Positions 49,918-62,673 of a stretch of DNA of 64,000 bases are shown piece by piece; the first letter of the stretch is position 1; each line of letters opens with the position of its first letter. The notes beneath the pieces are model-generated. The model made no database searches, had not been told where the DNA came from, and was given only the letters and a program-made list of their open reading frames with translations. Origin of the DNA: Varroa destructor (taxonomy: Eukaryota; Arthropoda; Arachnida; Mesostigmata; Varroidae); the NCBI RefSeq assembly GCF_002443255.2, contig NW_019211455.1, positions 35,369,472 to 35,433,471 on the forward strand. The letters run 5' to 3'. A program made the position numbers and the translations under genes.

Positions 49918-52900
49918 ACTATTCCTCGAACAGAACCAGCAAAGGTTTATACGAACAAAATAGCTAACTGAGCCGGTTGAATCCACCTAATACACACGCA
50001 CGAATAGGACAAGACTTAATCGCAAGAAAAAAGAATACACACCAGCATAAACCACCAAACCAGCCGACCACAAGTCTACAGTGCATAGCAGGCAGGACGG
50101 TCGAATGTTGTAGTAGGTCTACGAATCACTAACTTCGTCGTCTGCTAAATTTTGTGATATCGTCTGGTTCGAATTAACGGTGCACCACAAAGGACGAAAA
50201 TAGCTTATCAAATAAGAGTCAGTTATCCTTGAAGATGCCGAGAAAACGCAAAAATGTTTATTTCTCGGTAGATCGAGACGGTTGTTGAAGGAGAGTTCAT
50301 TAAATGCTTAAAAGCTTCTTGAATACTGCTAAGATGTTTAGTGTCAGCTGTTAGATGTTAATGTAATGATTTTGTTTTAGCAACGTTGGTGTAATTTCAA
50401 GCATACTCAAGTTATATCAAGTATTTTTTTCTAAACGTTCGTTCATAGCAGTCTTATATACATTCGAATTATTGCCTAGCTTTACATCAAGGGCGACTGG
50501 TAGCGGCAGTATAGGTGTGTAGAGGTTCTGCTTATGCTAATCATAGAAAGACAAATCGAGGACAAATGAAAACTATCGCATCAGTTGTTGGGGACGAATC
50601 ATTCTAATTTTCTGAAACGTCAGTTTTGGAAAATAGTAATTTGGAAAGCATGCTCCAAGACTGCAGACGTTTCAGTATCTAAGCAAACTTATCATGACTT
50701 TTCATATGAAGTATACCCTCCACTAAACCCTAAACTGTACTCTTGTATCATTATATTACGTATTAGTCTATGCTTATCATGCCTATCTATTGTTTTTCCT
50801 CCCATAAGTGCTTAGTTATGTTTATACGATTAATGCTAACGATGTCTGGGGTTGTAAGAAAAGCTTGACACCTAAGAAAGGCAAGAAAGAGTTAGATACA
50901 TTCAGGGAAATAAGGGTGACTTAATTTACAAAACGTTAACATTTTGTGATCCATAAAGAATTCAATACGACGCTCATGACAGAACGTTAGAATTACGGTC
51001 ACTTGGAAAATGAGCGAGGTAATTCTATTCTACGAGAGTAGTAATATCTTACTTCAAAGTAAGCGTTATGAATTTGTATGAATACCTAACATATAATAAC
51101 AACATCATAACTGATTCGACGTTTCAGTAAGAAACATGTCGAGTTCTTCTAATAATTGCGAGTTGCTACAATACGACAACAACTTTACTTTGACCTATTA
51201 AGAGGGTTAGGTGGATAATTTTACTTGCCACTTTTTTATATTCAGCTTTATAGTACTGAACGAAGGGATTTCCACAGTATAAACGATGTATAAATGTATT
51301 CAATAAAATATTACTCAGAAGCAAGGTTTTTCCATTTTGATTTTACGTGAAACTAAGCTGCTTATAAAATAATTCATCTCTTTCGAGTGTTTATTCTTAT
51401 TTCACTATCAAGTGGAAGTAATTATGGAAAACGAATGTCGCAAACTGCTGATGTTTCTCAAGTCTTACTTCGTTTACAAGTTACTACAGGTAACTGTCCC
51501 GTCTAACGGTCATGCGAGCATGACACTCGGCGGCTTGTGCTGCTTAAAGCCTTCAGACATGCAATCCAGTTTTGATCTAAACCAATTAATCGACAACCTT
51601 CAATCTCGCCACCTAGACCCGATGCTACTGGATCGAATCAAAGCATTCATAATCTGTATTAGTTTTGAATATTTGTCATATTTGTTAACCTAAAAAGTTT
51701 GGTAAAGATAGACTCGAATGTATGACAATAATTCCGTGCATTCTCAGAAGCACGGAAAAGGTGTGACACCATTCAGAATCCAAGAATGAATAAGTAAGAG
51801 GATAGTCAGCCGCTAAGTAAGCTATGTCGAATGCATGTTGCAAAGCTTATTTGAACTTTGATTTATTTATAGTCGTTTATAAACACTATTATCATAAATG
51901 TTTAATACTCGCTTATGAATAGAAGACGCGCTCCCACTAGTATTTTTTTTATAAATCGGCAAGGCTCCCTTCTACCAAGTTGCAAAAAACTTCCGGAACA
52001 AAGACTTTTTTGTGCATAATACGATCGAAGTTGGGTTTTTATTAGCGATCAGAGAAGCACCAAGCGGTTGCTTTGCTTAAACTTTTGAGTTAGAACGTAA
52101 CTTATAGATACACTAAGATGGTACATGAGGTATCTACATTTAATTATTTTATCATCTATAGCATGCTCACTCATAATTAAGTAGAATAAAGGATAAAACT
52201 AGTAACATTAATGCGTCAGACTTATGAAAGTTTATAGAACTACCACATCAGTCGAAGTTGTTTATCTTTAGAGGCGCGGATTGGTGCATGCGATCAGAGA
52301 AATTTGTGAATTACGTTCTTTGCTTATTTTTAAGGTTTAGCATACGCAAACAGTGATCATACGACAGAGTACTTACGCATGCGCTAAATTACTAGACGCG
52401 TGAGCGGCTTATCGAAACGTTATTAAAATGCCATAATGTAAGTATAATTTCTCTATGTAAATAATTGTGCGCCAAAAAACGCGTAAACTAATTGTCTGTT
52501 GTTGTGGTCGAAGTTAAAACTGCCCACTGCTGCAACTAATTTTACTTTTTTATAATATATTTAATTTATAGGTTTGTCACCTTTACATATCATATACCGA
52601 TACGTAGCGAATGTATGAAATGAAGAAAATTATGCCTTACAAACTAATAAATGCCAAACACGAAGAGTGGAGAAACACGTGCTTTTACTATTCAATCGAG
52701 AAACTACGTTATTAGCAGTGTTTTTTACCTTACACTCACGAGGCGAAGTGATAACGGCATTGAATAAAGATTGCGAAAAATGTGTTTATGAGTTTTTATT
52801 AGTACTCGTAGAACTTAGTTTAATTAAAAATTATAGCATCTGTGTCAGTTACCCTCGGTTGACGATACTTTTGTTTAAACAGGTAAACCTTTGTTGCAAG

Positions 52901-55900
52901 TTTATTTCTTAAAACATATAATTTCAGTAGATTTAAACTACATTAGTTATTTCTTCGGCACTATGTAGAAAACAAACTACAGAGCCGGTTACTAACAAGG
53001 AAGCGCAGACAATTATGCCAATGTCTAATCTAGTTTAGTGTGTTATATCAGATATATAGATGCATTTTGTCGTGTTGTCTTAGGCTCTAAAAGGAACAGA
53101 TTGTAAAAATAGACTTATCGATGATAATAATAACAATAAAAGATTGCCTGTTATCATGCGGATCAGTATCAAAATTTGCTATTTCGCATTCAGGCGCAAA
53201 AATTCCTCATTGAAAGCCAGTCACCAAACATTATTTTTTACGTTCACACGTTATCCTTAATTAAATGTTTTTTTTCTCACATCGACGTTTCGACGCTTTA
53301 ACAGCACCAGTAAAAATAGTTAATTATCTGCTGTTATTTACTGAGCGTTTTAAAGATTACTATATCGTGTCCATAGATGAAGATGGAGCTAAACACAGCT
53401 GGGATAACTCAATTTTTTGTTCCAGCGTCTTCCTTTCTTCTGAAAGCATTTGCTTGACTGGAGAATTGTTTTGTATTTAATACATTAAATTAAATGCAGT
53501 ATGATGATGAGTTAAGTAAAAATTATATGATATTACACTACTCACACAGCATATCTAAAAGTCACTCATTATCCTATCTCATTATACTTCGTATATTATA
53601 CGATATTAGAACCGTAGCTCTCTAAGGAAGTTGTAATGAAATTTAAAGGCCAAAATATTCTTTTTCTCAGTATTAATAGTAATAAAATCCATGGTGATGC
53701 TCATACGGTGGGTATATGCCTAGCGCTAAATGATCTTCTTTTTGAAGAATTATCTTAGGTTACCTGTTATGCAAACATTGCAAACTTACGACAAAAACCG
53801 AAAAGATCCACAGCAGGTATTCTTAGGATCGGAAAAACAGTACAGCGTGAGGGCTGCTTCTTACCATATAGTGCTTTTTTAATTGTACTAAATTGCTCCA
53901 ATTAAGTAATTTTCAGACTGCGGAAGCAATGCGCCTACTTACTTGTGTTAAACATCTTAATTCTCAGCTTTACTTTTCGTTGCAATAGTTTATTATTTCC
54001 ATCATATTTTGAACACCTAATTGTAACACTTGAATTAATTTACTACATTTGCAGAAAGTGTTTGTCGTATCGGTGGATTAATCTACATACAACAAAAACG
54101 TGTCCAATGTACTAAGATACTGCCATCTGGTAAATAAAAAATTAACGGTTAATATCAACAGATTAATACGCAATCTAACGCCAACTGTTATCAGAAATAT
54201 ACCACTACTGATAGGAATAAGTATAAGAAAATCAGTTTTTACGGTCACACAAATAGTAATGTAATTGAAAAAGATTTACTTACTCTTTTGATTAAAAAAA
54301 TATTCATACCAGAAAAAAATAACTAGTTTTCATGAATGAAGCATACTACACTAGTAGTCAAATAGCATTGTAAACACCTTGTCTTCTAAATCAATTAAAC
54401 CTGTGAACGACATGAAATAGACCTTGCACATATGTATCTATAGGTCATACATACATGTATGACATATACAGACATATAAACAGACAGTGTATATATGTTG
54501 AGCTTTAAAGGAAATTCCTTGTGCGAGCTTTTTTTTATTAGCCCTACAATTGCAGTATATTTTTAAAATAAATTGTAGTTATTATGTAATTCCGTTAAGC
54601 GAAATCAATATTTTTGATAACCCAATTTTCGCTTTGATGCCTTCTGTACAACGTAAGCTAAATTCGGATAATTTTCAGATATATATTTCTGCTAACCAGT
54701 AATGCGTGTTATTGGAAGCTCTATAGAGCCTGTTATTTTTTGAAGGCAACTGCAAGCATTCGAAGGAAAAACCGGAAACGTTTTCGTTCTAAGTGTAACC
54801 CAAAAACATTAATTGGCGACACAGGCACCGTACACAATACAATAAGTTTTTTTGCTTACTTACAATCGACAGCGAACACTGTTGCTAACAGTTATCCATT
54901 CAAGTACTAAAAAATACAGAAAATAATTCTATGCATCGACGAGCAGGTCGATAATAGAAAGTCGTAGCTACAAGCAAGGGCTGAAGAAACTATGCAATAT
55001 GCGCAATTAATCCAATTGCATTGAACTACATTGGTCATTAGGAATGCATCTAAAGAGACATAAACAGGAAAAGTATGTTAATTACTATCTTTGAATACAA
55101 TCTGTGGTTATAATAACAAAAACGAATTATTTCGATTTCACTAACGCACCTTGGATGGAAACGCAAGAAGGTGTCTATTTGTAACACCGCTGAATGTTAT
55201 ATTATAATTTGGTTTCATTTCAAAACCAGCTCAATTTTCTGTTCTTAGAGTATTGTGTACACAATAACACAATACATGTAAACTGCTGAATCATTTGTTC
55301 ATGTTTTTCGAGAGGCTTATTGGGATTCCGAGAGAGGTTAATCCATTCGACTCTCTCAGTATCCAGCCGCATCGATGAACGAATTCATCATTGAATTTTA
55401 TTTTTGCTTATACCGGAATGACAATTTGCCTACCACTGTAAAATATATTTTTAGGTGCTGTTTAATCTGGTTTCATCGTTTGTGTTACGTGTTAGTTCGG
55501 TCGTACATAATTGCTGAAAACTTGCGAGAACTTATAATTGTGAGCTTCAACTGCATACGTTGTGCGACATATAACCTGATGTCCTTTTACCACAATAGCT
55601 CGATTTGAACAGAAAATCATAAATTACTCTGTAAATTCATTATTTACGACTTTCTCTAGTATGATATTAGTAACTATATTATTATAGAAAGCTAGTTACA
55701 TTATCAGTTATAGACAGCACTTGACTTAGTAACAGAAGTCACGAAGTACTCTGCCGGTCGATTTATGCACTGCAACTCATTTTCTAGTACAGTAGAGGGT
55801 AAATGTAGGGTCGCCTGTATCAGCATTCACACGGAGCGGCAATTTCTGAAAAAAACAAATGGGGCATCGATACTCGATTGTCAAGTTTTAGGTTAGGGTA

Positions 55901-56200
55901 GAGAAGCAACCAAATAGGAACGAATATAATAGGCGAACGGTACACAGGGTATCAAGCACACTAAATGCAATTTAACATCATTCCACCAGCAATGGGAAGT
56001 GCTGAAACATACTGATTTTATATGACGCTATATGTATTCTCAAAAATAATCAAAAGTTTATTATCTGACTACAGGACTCGTAGAAGAGAAAGAGATAGAC
56101 ACTTATCAAACGGCCAGTTTTGTCTGTATTTCATTTCACAGGAGCTTTTTGAACAATATGCTTACGTGTTAGTTGAGGTTTTTATTTCATTTAATCGCAG
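49918..56200. other. Long stretch with few supported features
   Basis: About 6.3 kb of AT-rich DNA upstream of CARM1. It may hold early exons and introns of the helicase gene whose clear exon lies at 56704. The best open stretch is 51424-51693. The frames at 50585-50815, 52667-52912, 53265-53480 and 55375-55608 show nothing recognisable. Confidence 0.4.
51424..51693 (+). CDS. Possible exon, unknown protein
   Basis: I do not recognise this. The frame opens with MENECRKLLMFLKSY and runs through SMTLGGLCCLKPSDM and DLNQLIDNLQSRHLDPMLLD. The GC content and codon choice of 51490-51655 look more coding-like than the surrounding DNA, and the - strand has stops. A possible acceptor (TTACTACAG|GTAAC) lies at 51489; no good donor is obvious. 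It could be an upstream exon of the helicase gene at 56.7 kb, another gene, or chance. Confidence 0.22.
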   Translation: MENECRKLLMFLKSYFVYKLLQVTVPSNGHASMTLGGLCCLKPSDMQSSFDLNQLIDNLQSRHLDPMLLDRIKAFIICISFEYLSYLLT

Positions 56201-56283
56201 CTTTGACATTTCGAGATCAAATAGCAGCAATTTGTTCGCAAAGAGCACGGTCCAGTTTGGCTACTTTCGTACCAGGCAAAGGT
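56201..56283 (+). CDS. Possible upstream exon of the helicase gene
   Basis: The acceptor TTTAATCGCAG|C opens a frame reading TFRDQIAAICSQRARSSLA and ending FVPGKG at a possible GT donor (56284). With that donor the phase fits the next exon at 56704. The peptide is not a recognised domain, and a competing donor two bases earlier would break the phase. Confidence 0.25.
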
Positions 56284-56703
56284 GTAGTTAATATGTACAG
56301 GTGTGGAAGTAGGGAAGCTAATGTAACGTTTTCGTGTCTCCTCCACTGTTATTAGGGTAATATACATAAGCGCCACCATTCACGCACTTTTTTTTTTCTT
56401 ATTATTAGTTCGTACTTGAACAGATAATCTTAATTATTATGCAAGTGTAGTACAACAACAGTAATCTTCTCATGATATTTTTTCTTATCCTTTTTACAGT
56501 TTCTTCTTCATTATTTTCTTGCGTCATGACAAGAAATGTACTAATCGAATTTACGTAGATAGATATTATTACTATAATGAAACGTATAATTGTCATTATT
56601 TTAATACGACGCCAGCATCCACTAAAACTTTGGTTATATTCTTTCGTGAAATAATAATACGATAATATATTGCTAAGCTCATCAAAAAATTGATTACTTG
56701 CAG

Positions 56704-56919
56704 CTAAGTGACCTCATTATGGAGAAAGTGGACGCCGAAAAGGATAAGCTCAGACTCGAGGCAGCGCGCTTGACAGAAAAGTATTTCAGTGATGAACTAA
56801 ATTTACCGAAAAAAAAGAATCTTCCGGTGGTGAGGTCCTGGTCAACAATATTACAAAGTATAAATAATAAACCTGTGACGATCGTTATTGGGACGACAGG
56901 TTGCGGCAAAACTACGCAG
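56704..56919 (+). CDS. DExH-box RNA helicase, exon with Walker A motif (partial)
   Basis: A 216-base exon (TTGCAG|C at the start, ACGCAG|GTTTGT at the end), phase 0 at both ends, coding 72 aa. It begins with a charged helix-like stretch (EKVDAEKDKLRLEAARL) and goes on to LPVVRSWSTILQSI and VTIVIGTTGCGKTTQ. The pattern LPV...IL..I...VTIV.G.TGCGKTTQ is helicase motif I of the DEAH/RHA group (DHX9, DHX36, DHX57, YTHDC2, TDRD9/spindle-E), and exon breaks after TTQ are usual there. These enzymes unwind RNA with ATP. I cannot choose the member from this exon. The next expected residues (VPQ-F-I-L) were not found in the 7 kb that follow, so either the next intron is long or this is a lone exon. Confidence 0.6.
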
Positions 56920-56949
56920 GTTTGTGACAGTAGTTTGTTTTCAGTACTA

Positions 56950-56977
56950 TTTACTTTTATATATATATAAAAGTAAA
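56950..56977. repeat. 28-bp perfect palindrome
   Basis: TTTACTTTTATATA, then its exact reverse complement, centred in an AT run 30 bases after the helicase exon donor. Confidence 0.9.
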
Positions 56978-57128
56978 TTTTTTTATTTGGTAACACATTC
57001 TATTGAAATATTACCAATACGTTGCAATAATTATTTAAAAACAAACTCGATTGCTCATCACGGAACTTATATATATATATACAACATATTGGTAATATTT
57101 CGATAGAATGTATTACCAAATAAAAAAA
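56978..57128. repeat. 47-bp inverted repeat, possible MITE or hairpin
   Basis: 56978-57024 and 57082-57128 are inverted copies of 47 bases with about three mismatches and a 57-base spacer. It follows the 28-base palindrome directly, just inside the presumed intron after the helicase exon. A foldback mobile element, or a transcribed hairpin, would explain it. The open frame at 57108-57329 begins inside the right arm and is unlikely to be a gene. Confidence 0.85.
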
Positions 57129-59289
57129 CTGATACATACATTAGGGTGCGATGCCGAAATTCATGTAATTTTTGGCGCGTTCTTTTATCCCAAATCAATT
57201 ATGCTGCCAGTTTTTATGAAACAAACAAAGACTCAAATTGAAAGACTTCGAAAGTTCACCAAATTGGCTCAAGAAGCCTTTTTGGACTCACCTAGCTTGT
57301 TAAAAAAAATTAACGACTGTTTCATGTAGATGGAATACCAACTGGGTCATTCCGAAAAACTCTAACATTCTCTATATATATAAATATAACTCTAAATTTT
57401 TGGTGCTTTTTTGCATTTTTTTAACTTTTGACCATTTTTAACTTTCGCTTTTTTTGGGATTTTTGGTTCGTTATCGGTTTTAGAATATCAAGTCGTTATC
57501 ATTTTTGTATGTAGAGTTTTTGAACGGCACCTTTACGAGTTTTCTTTTACCAATATTGCTTGATGAAAGTACACAAATATAGGCAGACAACACATAAATA
57601 TTGAAAAATACAAAAACTACAAAAAAAATGCAAGTAAATAATGGTCTTCATAAAGTTAGGAAATCTTATGGCAACCAAAAACGAACCGGTAGAAAGGGTG
57701 TAAAGCATCTAAAAGAAAAGATAACATTGTCACGAAGTATGTGCATGTGCGTATTTGCTGAGTCACCAGTGACTATTGGCAGTACATGGAGAACTCGTAG
57801 AGGGTTTGCAAAGAGTATCGTGTCTGTTCTACGAGCTTCGAATGGAGTAAATATTATTTTGCTTTAGATTTATGCAATGCAACTGCGGCTATTGTATATG
57901 CTCGAATGAAATAACAAGTGCTCATAACGCAAATGCACAATGAGAATAAAATTCCCGTAGAAGACTCAGGTCCGAGCAAATTCTTATGATAGGAATATTC
58001 TAAACGTGATTTTGCTTCAATGGATCGCTTCAAGTAATACCATGATAGTCTTCACATCGGTGCAGCGACACTTCATTGTACGAGACTACGTAAGGACAAC
58101 CAGTTGTCTCTGTTGTAAGCGTTTAGCAGTTTCATAAGCATTAGCAATCAAACGTTTCACGAAAAGCGAAAGTTAATGAAAGTGTCAACGAATCTTCCTA
58201 ATCAAGCAGATCAGAATTCTTAATCCTGAACGCTTGCATGCACATTACTGATGCTATTGCTACGAAGCTAATAATTTCAATTTAGAGTGGCTTCCGATGA
58301 AATCCGATGTGAGCAATTTCACATGCTTTAACAGTAGTCGTCATACTCTTTGACCATTCCATGGATCCATGCTCTCGAACGATTTTGCCCTGCGATCGTT
58401 TCCAAATCGCTACCGGCTGCTCGTTAACGGCTTTAAGCGTTTGTTCATTTCTTCAAACGGACGTTTGTCGTGTTGAAGTCTTCGTACGGTACACCATTTC
58501 CGCTATGAGTTCGTTTGCACTGCCTTCTGCGCCAACGGCCTTTCATTACGAGCCCTTCGTCGTCAAATAATTTCTCCTATCACCCGCTTCAGGGCCGGTA
58601 ACCCTATAGTTACCTACTATATCGACAGGCGAATACGGCGCTCTGGAACGTAGGTTTTTGTGACGTGACCCTCCAGACTACCATGAAATCATCCGACCTG
58701 CTTTTAACAACGACCCGACTGGTGGCGCCCGTAATTCCGGAGTGCCTGCTAGTTTCAGGGATCCTTAGTTTGGTCGGCCCCAGGTTCGATTGGATGTGGA
58801 CTGTTGCTAAATTGTAATCATGCATATACTTGCATTAATATAATAAGATATATTAAAAAATGTATATACAGTTAATACATGCGTTAGGACAAATGTCGCT
58901 TCCTAAAAAGCCGCATCTAGGTGAAAATATTTTTTTGGTTAACACTTGTGTACGCCGACAATTGTCATTTACTTCCATATTTTTGTCAATTCGGGGCCTA
59001 AGTCGTTCTGAAGGATAGTTGAATATTCCTAAGCATATTTTTGATAGACTTTTTAATAAATATAGCACGTAAGTCAACGTTTCCGTGTCGGCGTTTGTTT
59101 TACTCGATTATGAGTTTAACAAATGTCTCAATTAAAAGTAAGCTTAACAGTAAGGTGGATATTGAATTAATCGGAACAGATCGAAAACTTGGAATAACTT
59201 AAATTTTGCATCATTAGCACGTTTCATAAATATCAGCGTCAAATTTTCGGGTATCAACGGCTTTAAGTTGATTGTGAAAGGATTATGAA
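57129..59289. other. No gene recognised
   Basis: AT-rich stretch with open frames at 57108-57329, 57601-57867, 58361-58570 and 58610-58825 (-), none with a domain I can name. The part 58340-58800 is GC-richer than its surroundings and may be a decayed repeat. Confidence 0.45.
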
Positions 59290-59860
59290 TTTAAAGAGTT
59301 TCAGAGCGTCAGTACATGACAGAAAAATCTCTGTAAGAAGTTTGCAATTATTTTAGAAGATACAAAGGTACCTTTGACGATTCTGGATATTCAGGAGTAA
59401 AATTATGAGAATTACATGGTTTACAAACACTTAGGGTACAAGTCTGCTGTTGAAGTCAGACTGAAGGTGCCTAAGAGTAAAAAAAAAGAGCTCAGACATT
59501 TAACGGTGGCGTTTCGGAGGCATGCAGCCCCAAGCTGTGGTTGATTTTTAAAGGACGAAAAAGTATTCACTATATTGACGAACATCAGTCACAGAAAAGA
59601 CCGCTGGCTTGCCTGTGATCTATATGTTTTCATGTGGGTTTCTAGCAGTTATGGGATTGATTTCCAGTTAAATTAAGAGCCTAAACACCTCAATTTGAGT
59701 CCGCTGAAACGCTTGATCGCCTGCGGCTTAACAAATGCCTTAATCCAAAACCCATGTTACTAGAAAAAAAGTCTGCTCCAAGTGGTAGGTAAACAAATTC
59801 GCAGCGATGGCAGCACTGGGTCGTATGCGTAATTTAAGCCAAGGTAAGCTATTATTATTA
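59290..59860 (+). pseudogene. Decayed Tc1/mariner-type transposase
   Basis: One frame reads MVYKHLGYKSAVEVRLKVP, then after an in-frame stop FLKDEKVFTI, HRKDRWLA and MWVSSSYGIDF. This follows the family order: a linker (V-x-K-x-L-G-x-K-S), the first catalytic Asp box (F-S-D-E-K-x-F-T-V), N-R-x-N-D-R-W-L-A, and M-V-x-x-V-x-S-x-D/Y-G. Stops at 59542 and further on, plus the loss of later motifs, show it is inactive. No terminal inverted repeats were found. Confidence 0.62.
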
Positions 59861-62392
59861 TCTCTTCATGTGGACAAAATGTTCGTAGACATTATGCACC
59901 CCTGTAGTTACTCTAAAGCGGCAGTACGGCATCGACAATGAGAATGCAACTGCAGAAAAGGTAAAAACAGATTCTAACACAATACAACGACTAAAGAAAG
60001 AAAACTTACTCCAAGGTTGACCGATGCCATCCAGAAGTGCATGCTTGGTAACACTTCTATTTCAACCAAATAATTAACAAAAACTTTAACTATCATGTGA
60101 GTGATTATTTACGAAGACCTTAGATAATATGTAATGAAGGTCGGGCAAATGTTTTTTGAGACGCCAATAGATTTAATAGAGGTCGGTTACTCTTCTGTCC
60201 TCTGAAAACTGCCTTTTTTGACTGTTCTCTGACCACGAAACCCTTATCGTTGATGCAGAAATGAATCGCAGAAACACTCGTTTACGATCCATGTGTGTAA
60301 TAATAATTTGTGAGATAATAATGTATGGGATAATTCGAATCTTTTTTTTTAAATAAAATTCATGTTCTGAGTGTGATATTCAGTAAAGAGGACGCCATGC
60401 CAGCGTAGTTCTTGCAGAAAGATGAACGACTTACCAAAAAAGTTTGTCTGCATGTGTTACGAACTCTTATGCGACTAAAGATAGCCGTATTTTTTAAGGC
60501 AGGTCATGCAGCAAAGTGCTGCACCGGTTTATACAAATCAGTTAGTGCAGGATTAACTGCCTGAGAATTCGTGCACATTCTGGAATAAGCATATACAACT
60601 GCCATGAAGCTCCCATTCGATTCCATTGCATTTTATTGTGTGAAGATGAATATGTTTACTTACTCACTTGTGCTACCAAGAAGGCATTGCAAAGAGAACA
60701 GTCGAAACAAAATTGCAGGCAATGGAGATCACGAACTGTAAGTTTAAACAGGGTAAACGGAGGTTACGTGAAATAAACGGTTAAATAAAAAGAAAACGAC
60801 GCTCTCTAGCATAGGCAAAAAGTAATTCATTAAAATACCTACTTTCGTTTAAATACAGTCGCAGGCAGCAACAACTCATAAGAAAAAGTCGAGAAAAACA
60901 TCATTGACCGAGTATCTAAAATAATGTTATTGAGTTTAACGTATGGTACTGCCAATAAGCACTGCTTTAGAGAGCTGACTCTCAGTACAAGACGAGATTT
61001 ACGTGCACTCGGTTTCAAACTTAAAGCACGTCAGGTATATTTATGTCTATCAACAACCAAATTTTGAAAAGTCGTAATGTAACCATGATTGGATTGGGTC
61101 TAACAACGCTTAACATGACAGCGACGACTCATTTCTTGCCACTATTAAGAAGTTGCAAAAATGTGTGCATATAAGTCTTATTGGGAGCTTAGGCTTCGAA
61201 TGAAATTGAACTCGAACAAATGGTAGCCACATTGAATGAACATGCCCGTCAGAGATACACACCCGATATTTCATGCACACCGGCTCTTTTCACTTATGTG
61301 TAGCTTACAGTCAAAAAACATCGCACTTGCGCCGTTACGTACGTGCTCTGAAGTCTGTGAGTAATATTTCTTCATTGTGAGATGATAGAATCCGATATAA
61401 CTGATTACTGACGCATTAACTGATGATTAAACGTCTGAAATACGTCTCCTTTGCCACGTATTTCACCGTTTAGTTGTAAATCAGTTCGATAAAATAGTAT
61501 TAAAATACACATTGCCACATTTCTGATCAGCACTATCCTGACGTGTAACAGACATATGGCGTTTTCTTTAAATACTTATTTCAAGTAAGTGATTTTAAAT
61601 AAACGGAAGCGATAAATAAAGTAGATGACATGTTTGGTTAACTACGCTTGATTTGTTTTTATAATATAATCATGTAAACATGATGAAGTCTGAGAGAATT
61701 GCCTGCTTAAAGCTAAAATTTATCTTTTATGTGACACCACACAAATTGATCGGGATAAATAGATACGGGGGTAAGATGTAGTTGTGAAGTACTGTCATGT
61801 AAATTTTTCTAGATACAGTCACGTATGCTGCTTATAATTGGCTTAAAATCATAAGCTGTCGATTGCAGTTCAGCTGAATGTTGATATCGTAACAAATGTC
61901 CTAGTAACAATAGTTGACCAAAGCATTGGTTTGGTACCGGTAAGAAAGATGGTTTATGTTTTCTGAGATAGCAGCTATTGGCAGCAGGGTTTGTAGCAGT
62001 CAATTGTAATAGAAGATATTCTTGAAATAAGATATTTAGACGAATTAGCGGATAAATAGCCCTTTTATATATTTTAACAAAAAAAAAAAAACTAATGTTA
62101 AATCGATTAAAGCGATTTGCATTTGGAATTATTTACCTTACAAATTTACCACAAATGTCTTTATTTCTAACACTAACAAACCAAACAGAATAAATTTAAA
62201 ATACTAGTCACATATATGAATGTCACTATTCGCTTTCGATCAGCTGGCTTTTAAATGAATTTCGTTTACATGAAAACTTGTTCACCTTATCAACGAACAT
62301 AATGGTTCTCATAGAATCATATATTCTTTTAGGTAACGTCAGGTGCACCTATTTCTGACAGGAAACTTCTTAAGTTACTTAGATTCTTTTAG
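59861..62392. other. No gene recognised
   Basis: AT-rich DNA. Short codon-like runs at 61116-61190 and 61195-61300 (+) lie in different frames and lack splice support. The frame at 61809-62003 (-) has no recognised domain. Confidence 0.45.
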
Positions 62393-62673
62393 AACTCATT
62401 GATTGTGCTGAGGGCAAGTTTAGAATACTGGTGTCAATTCTAAAACGTACCAATGAACAGATAGTGACATATCTGAATAACGACTGGTCGAGCGTGTTCA
62501 CAATAGAGCAATTAGAAGTGTATGGAACTACGATGACATTCACATCCCTGTTGAAGAAAATAAAAGAAGACTGGCAATGGTGGAAAAAACAATCCTGGAC
62601 GATTGTGCTTGCCGAAACTAACATCAAGCACATCAAAGCTATTATCATTGCGCTCAAGGAAATCCTTGCTTGA
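62393..62673 (+). CDS. Possible terminal exon, unknown protein
   Basis: I do not recognise this. A good acceptor (TTAGATTCTTTTAG|AA at 62391-62392) opens a frame of about 93 codons to a stop at 62671-62673: LIDCAEGKFRILVSILKR, then TIEQLEVYGTTMTFTSLL, DWQWWKKQSWTIVLAET and IIIALKEILA. The amphipathic, Trp-containing, Lys-rich composition looks like real protein rather than random AT-rich translation. No earlier exon was found. It may end the gene that starts with the helicase exon or belong to another gene. Confidence 0.3.

Noticed and set aside
54444..54463. GTCATACAT-AC-ATGTATGAC dyad
   Set aside because: It lies in a low-complexity ACAT-rich stretch where such palindromes arise by chance.
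57108..57329. 73-aa frame after the helicase exon, GAFFYP slightly like a DEAH helicase C-terminal motif
   Set aside because: It begins inside the right arm of the inverted repeat, has no acceptor, and the motif match is only a few residues.
61116..61300. Two adjacent coding-like runs, the first faintly like a phosphomannomutase N-terminus
   Set aside because: They lie in different frames, lack the FDVDGTLT motif, and the splice sites are weak. The resemblance is too short to trust.
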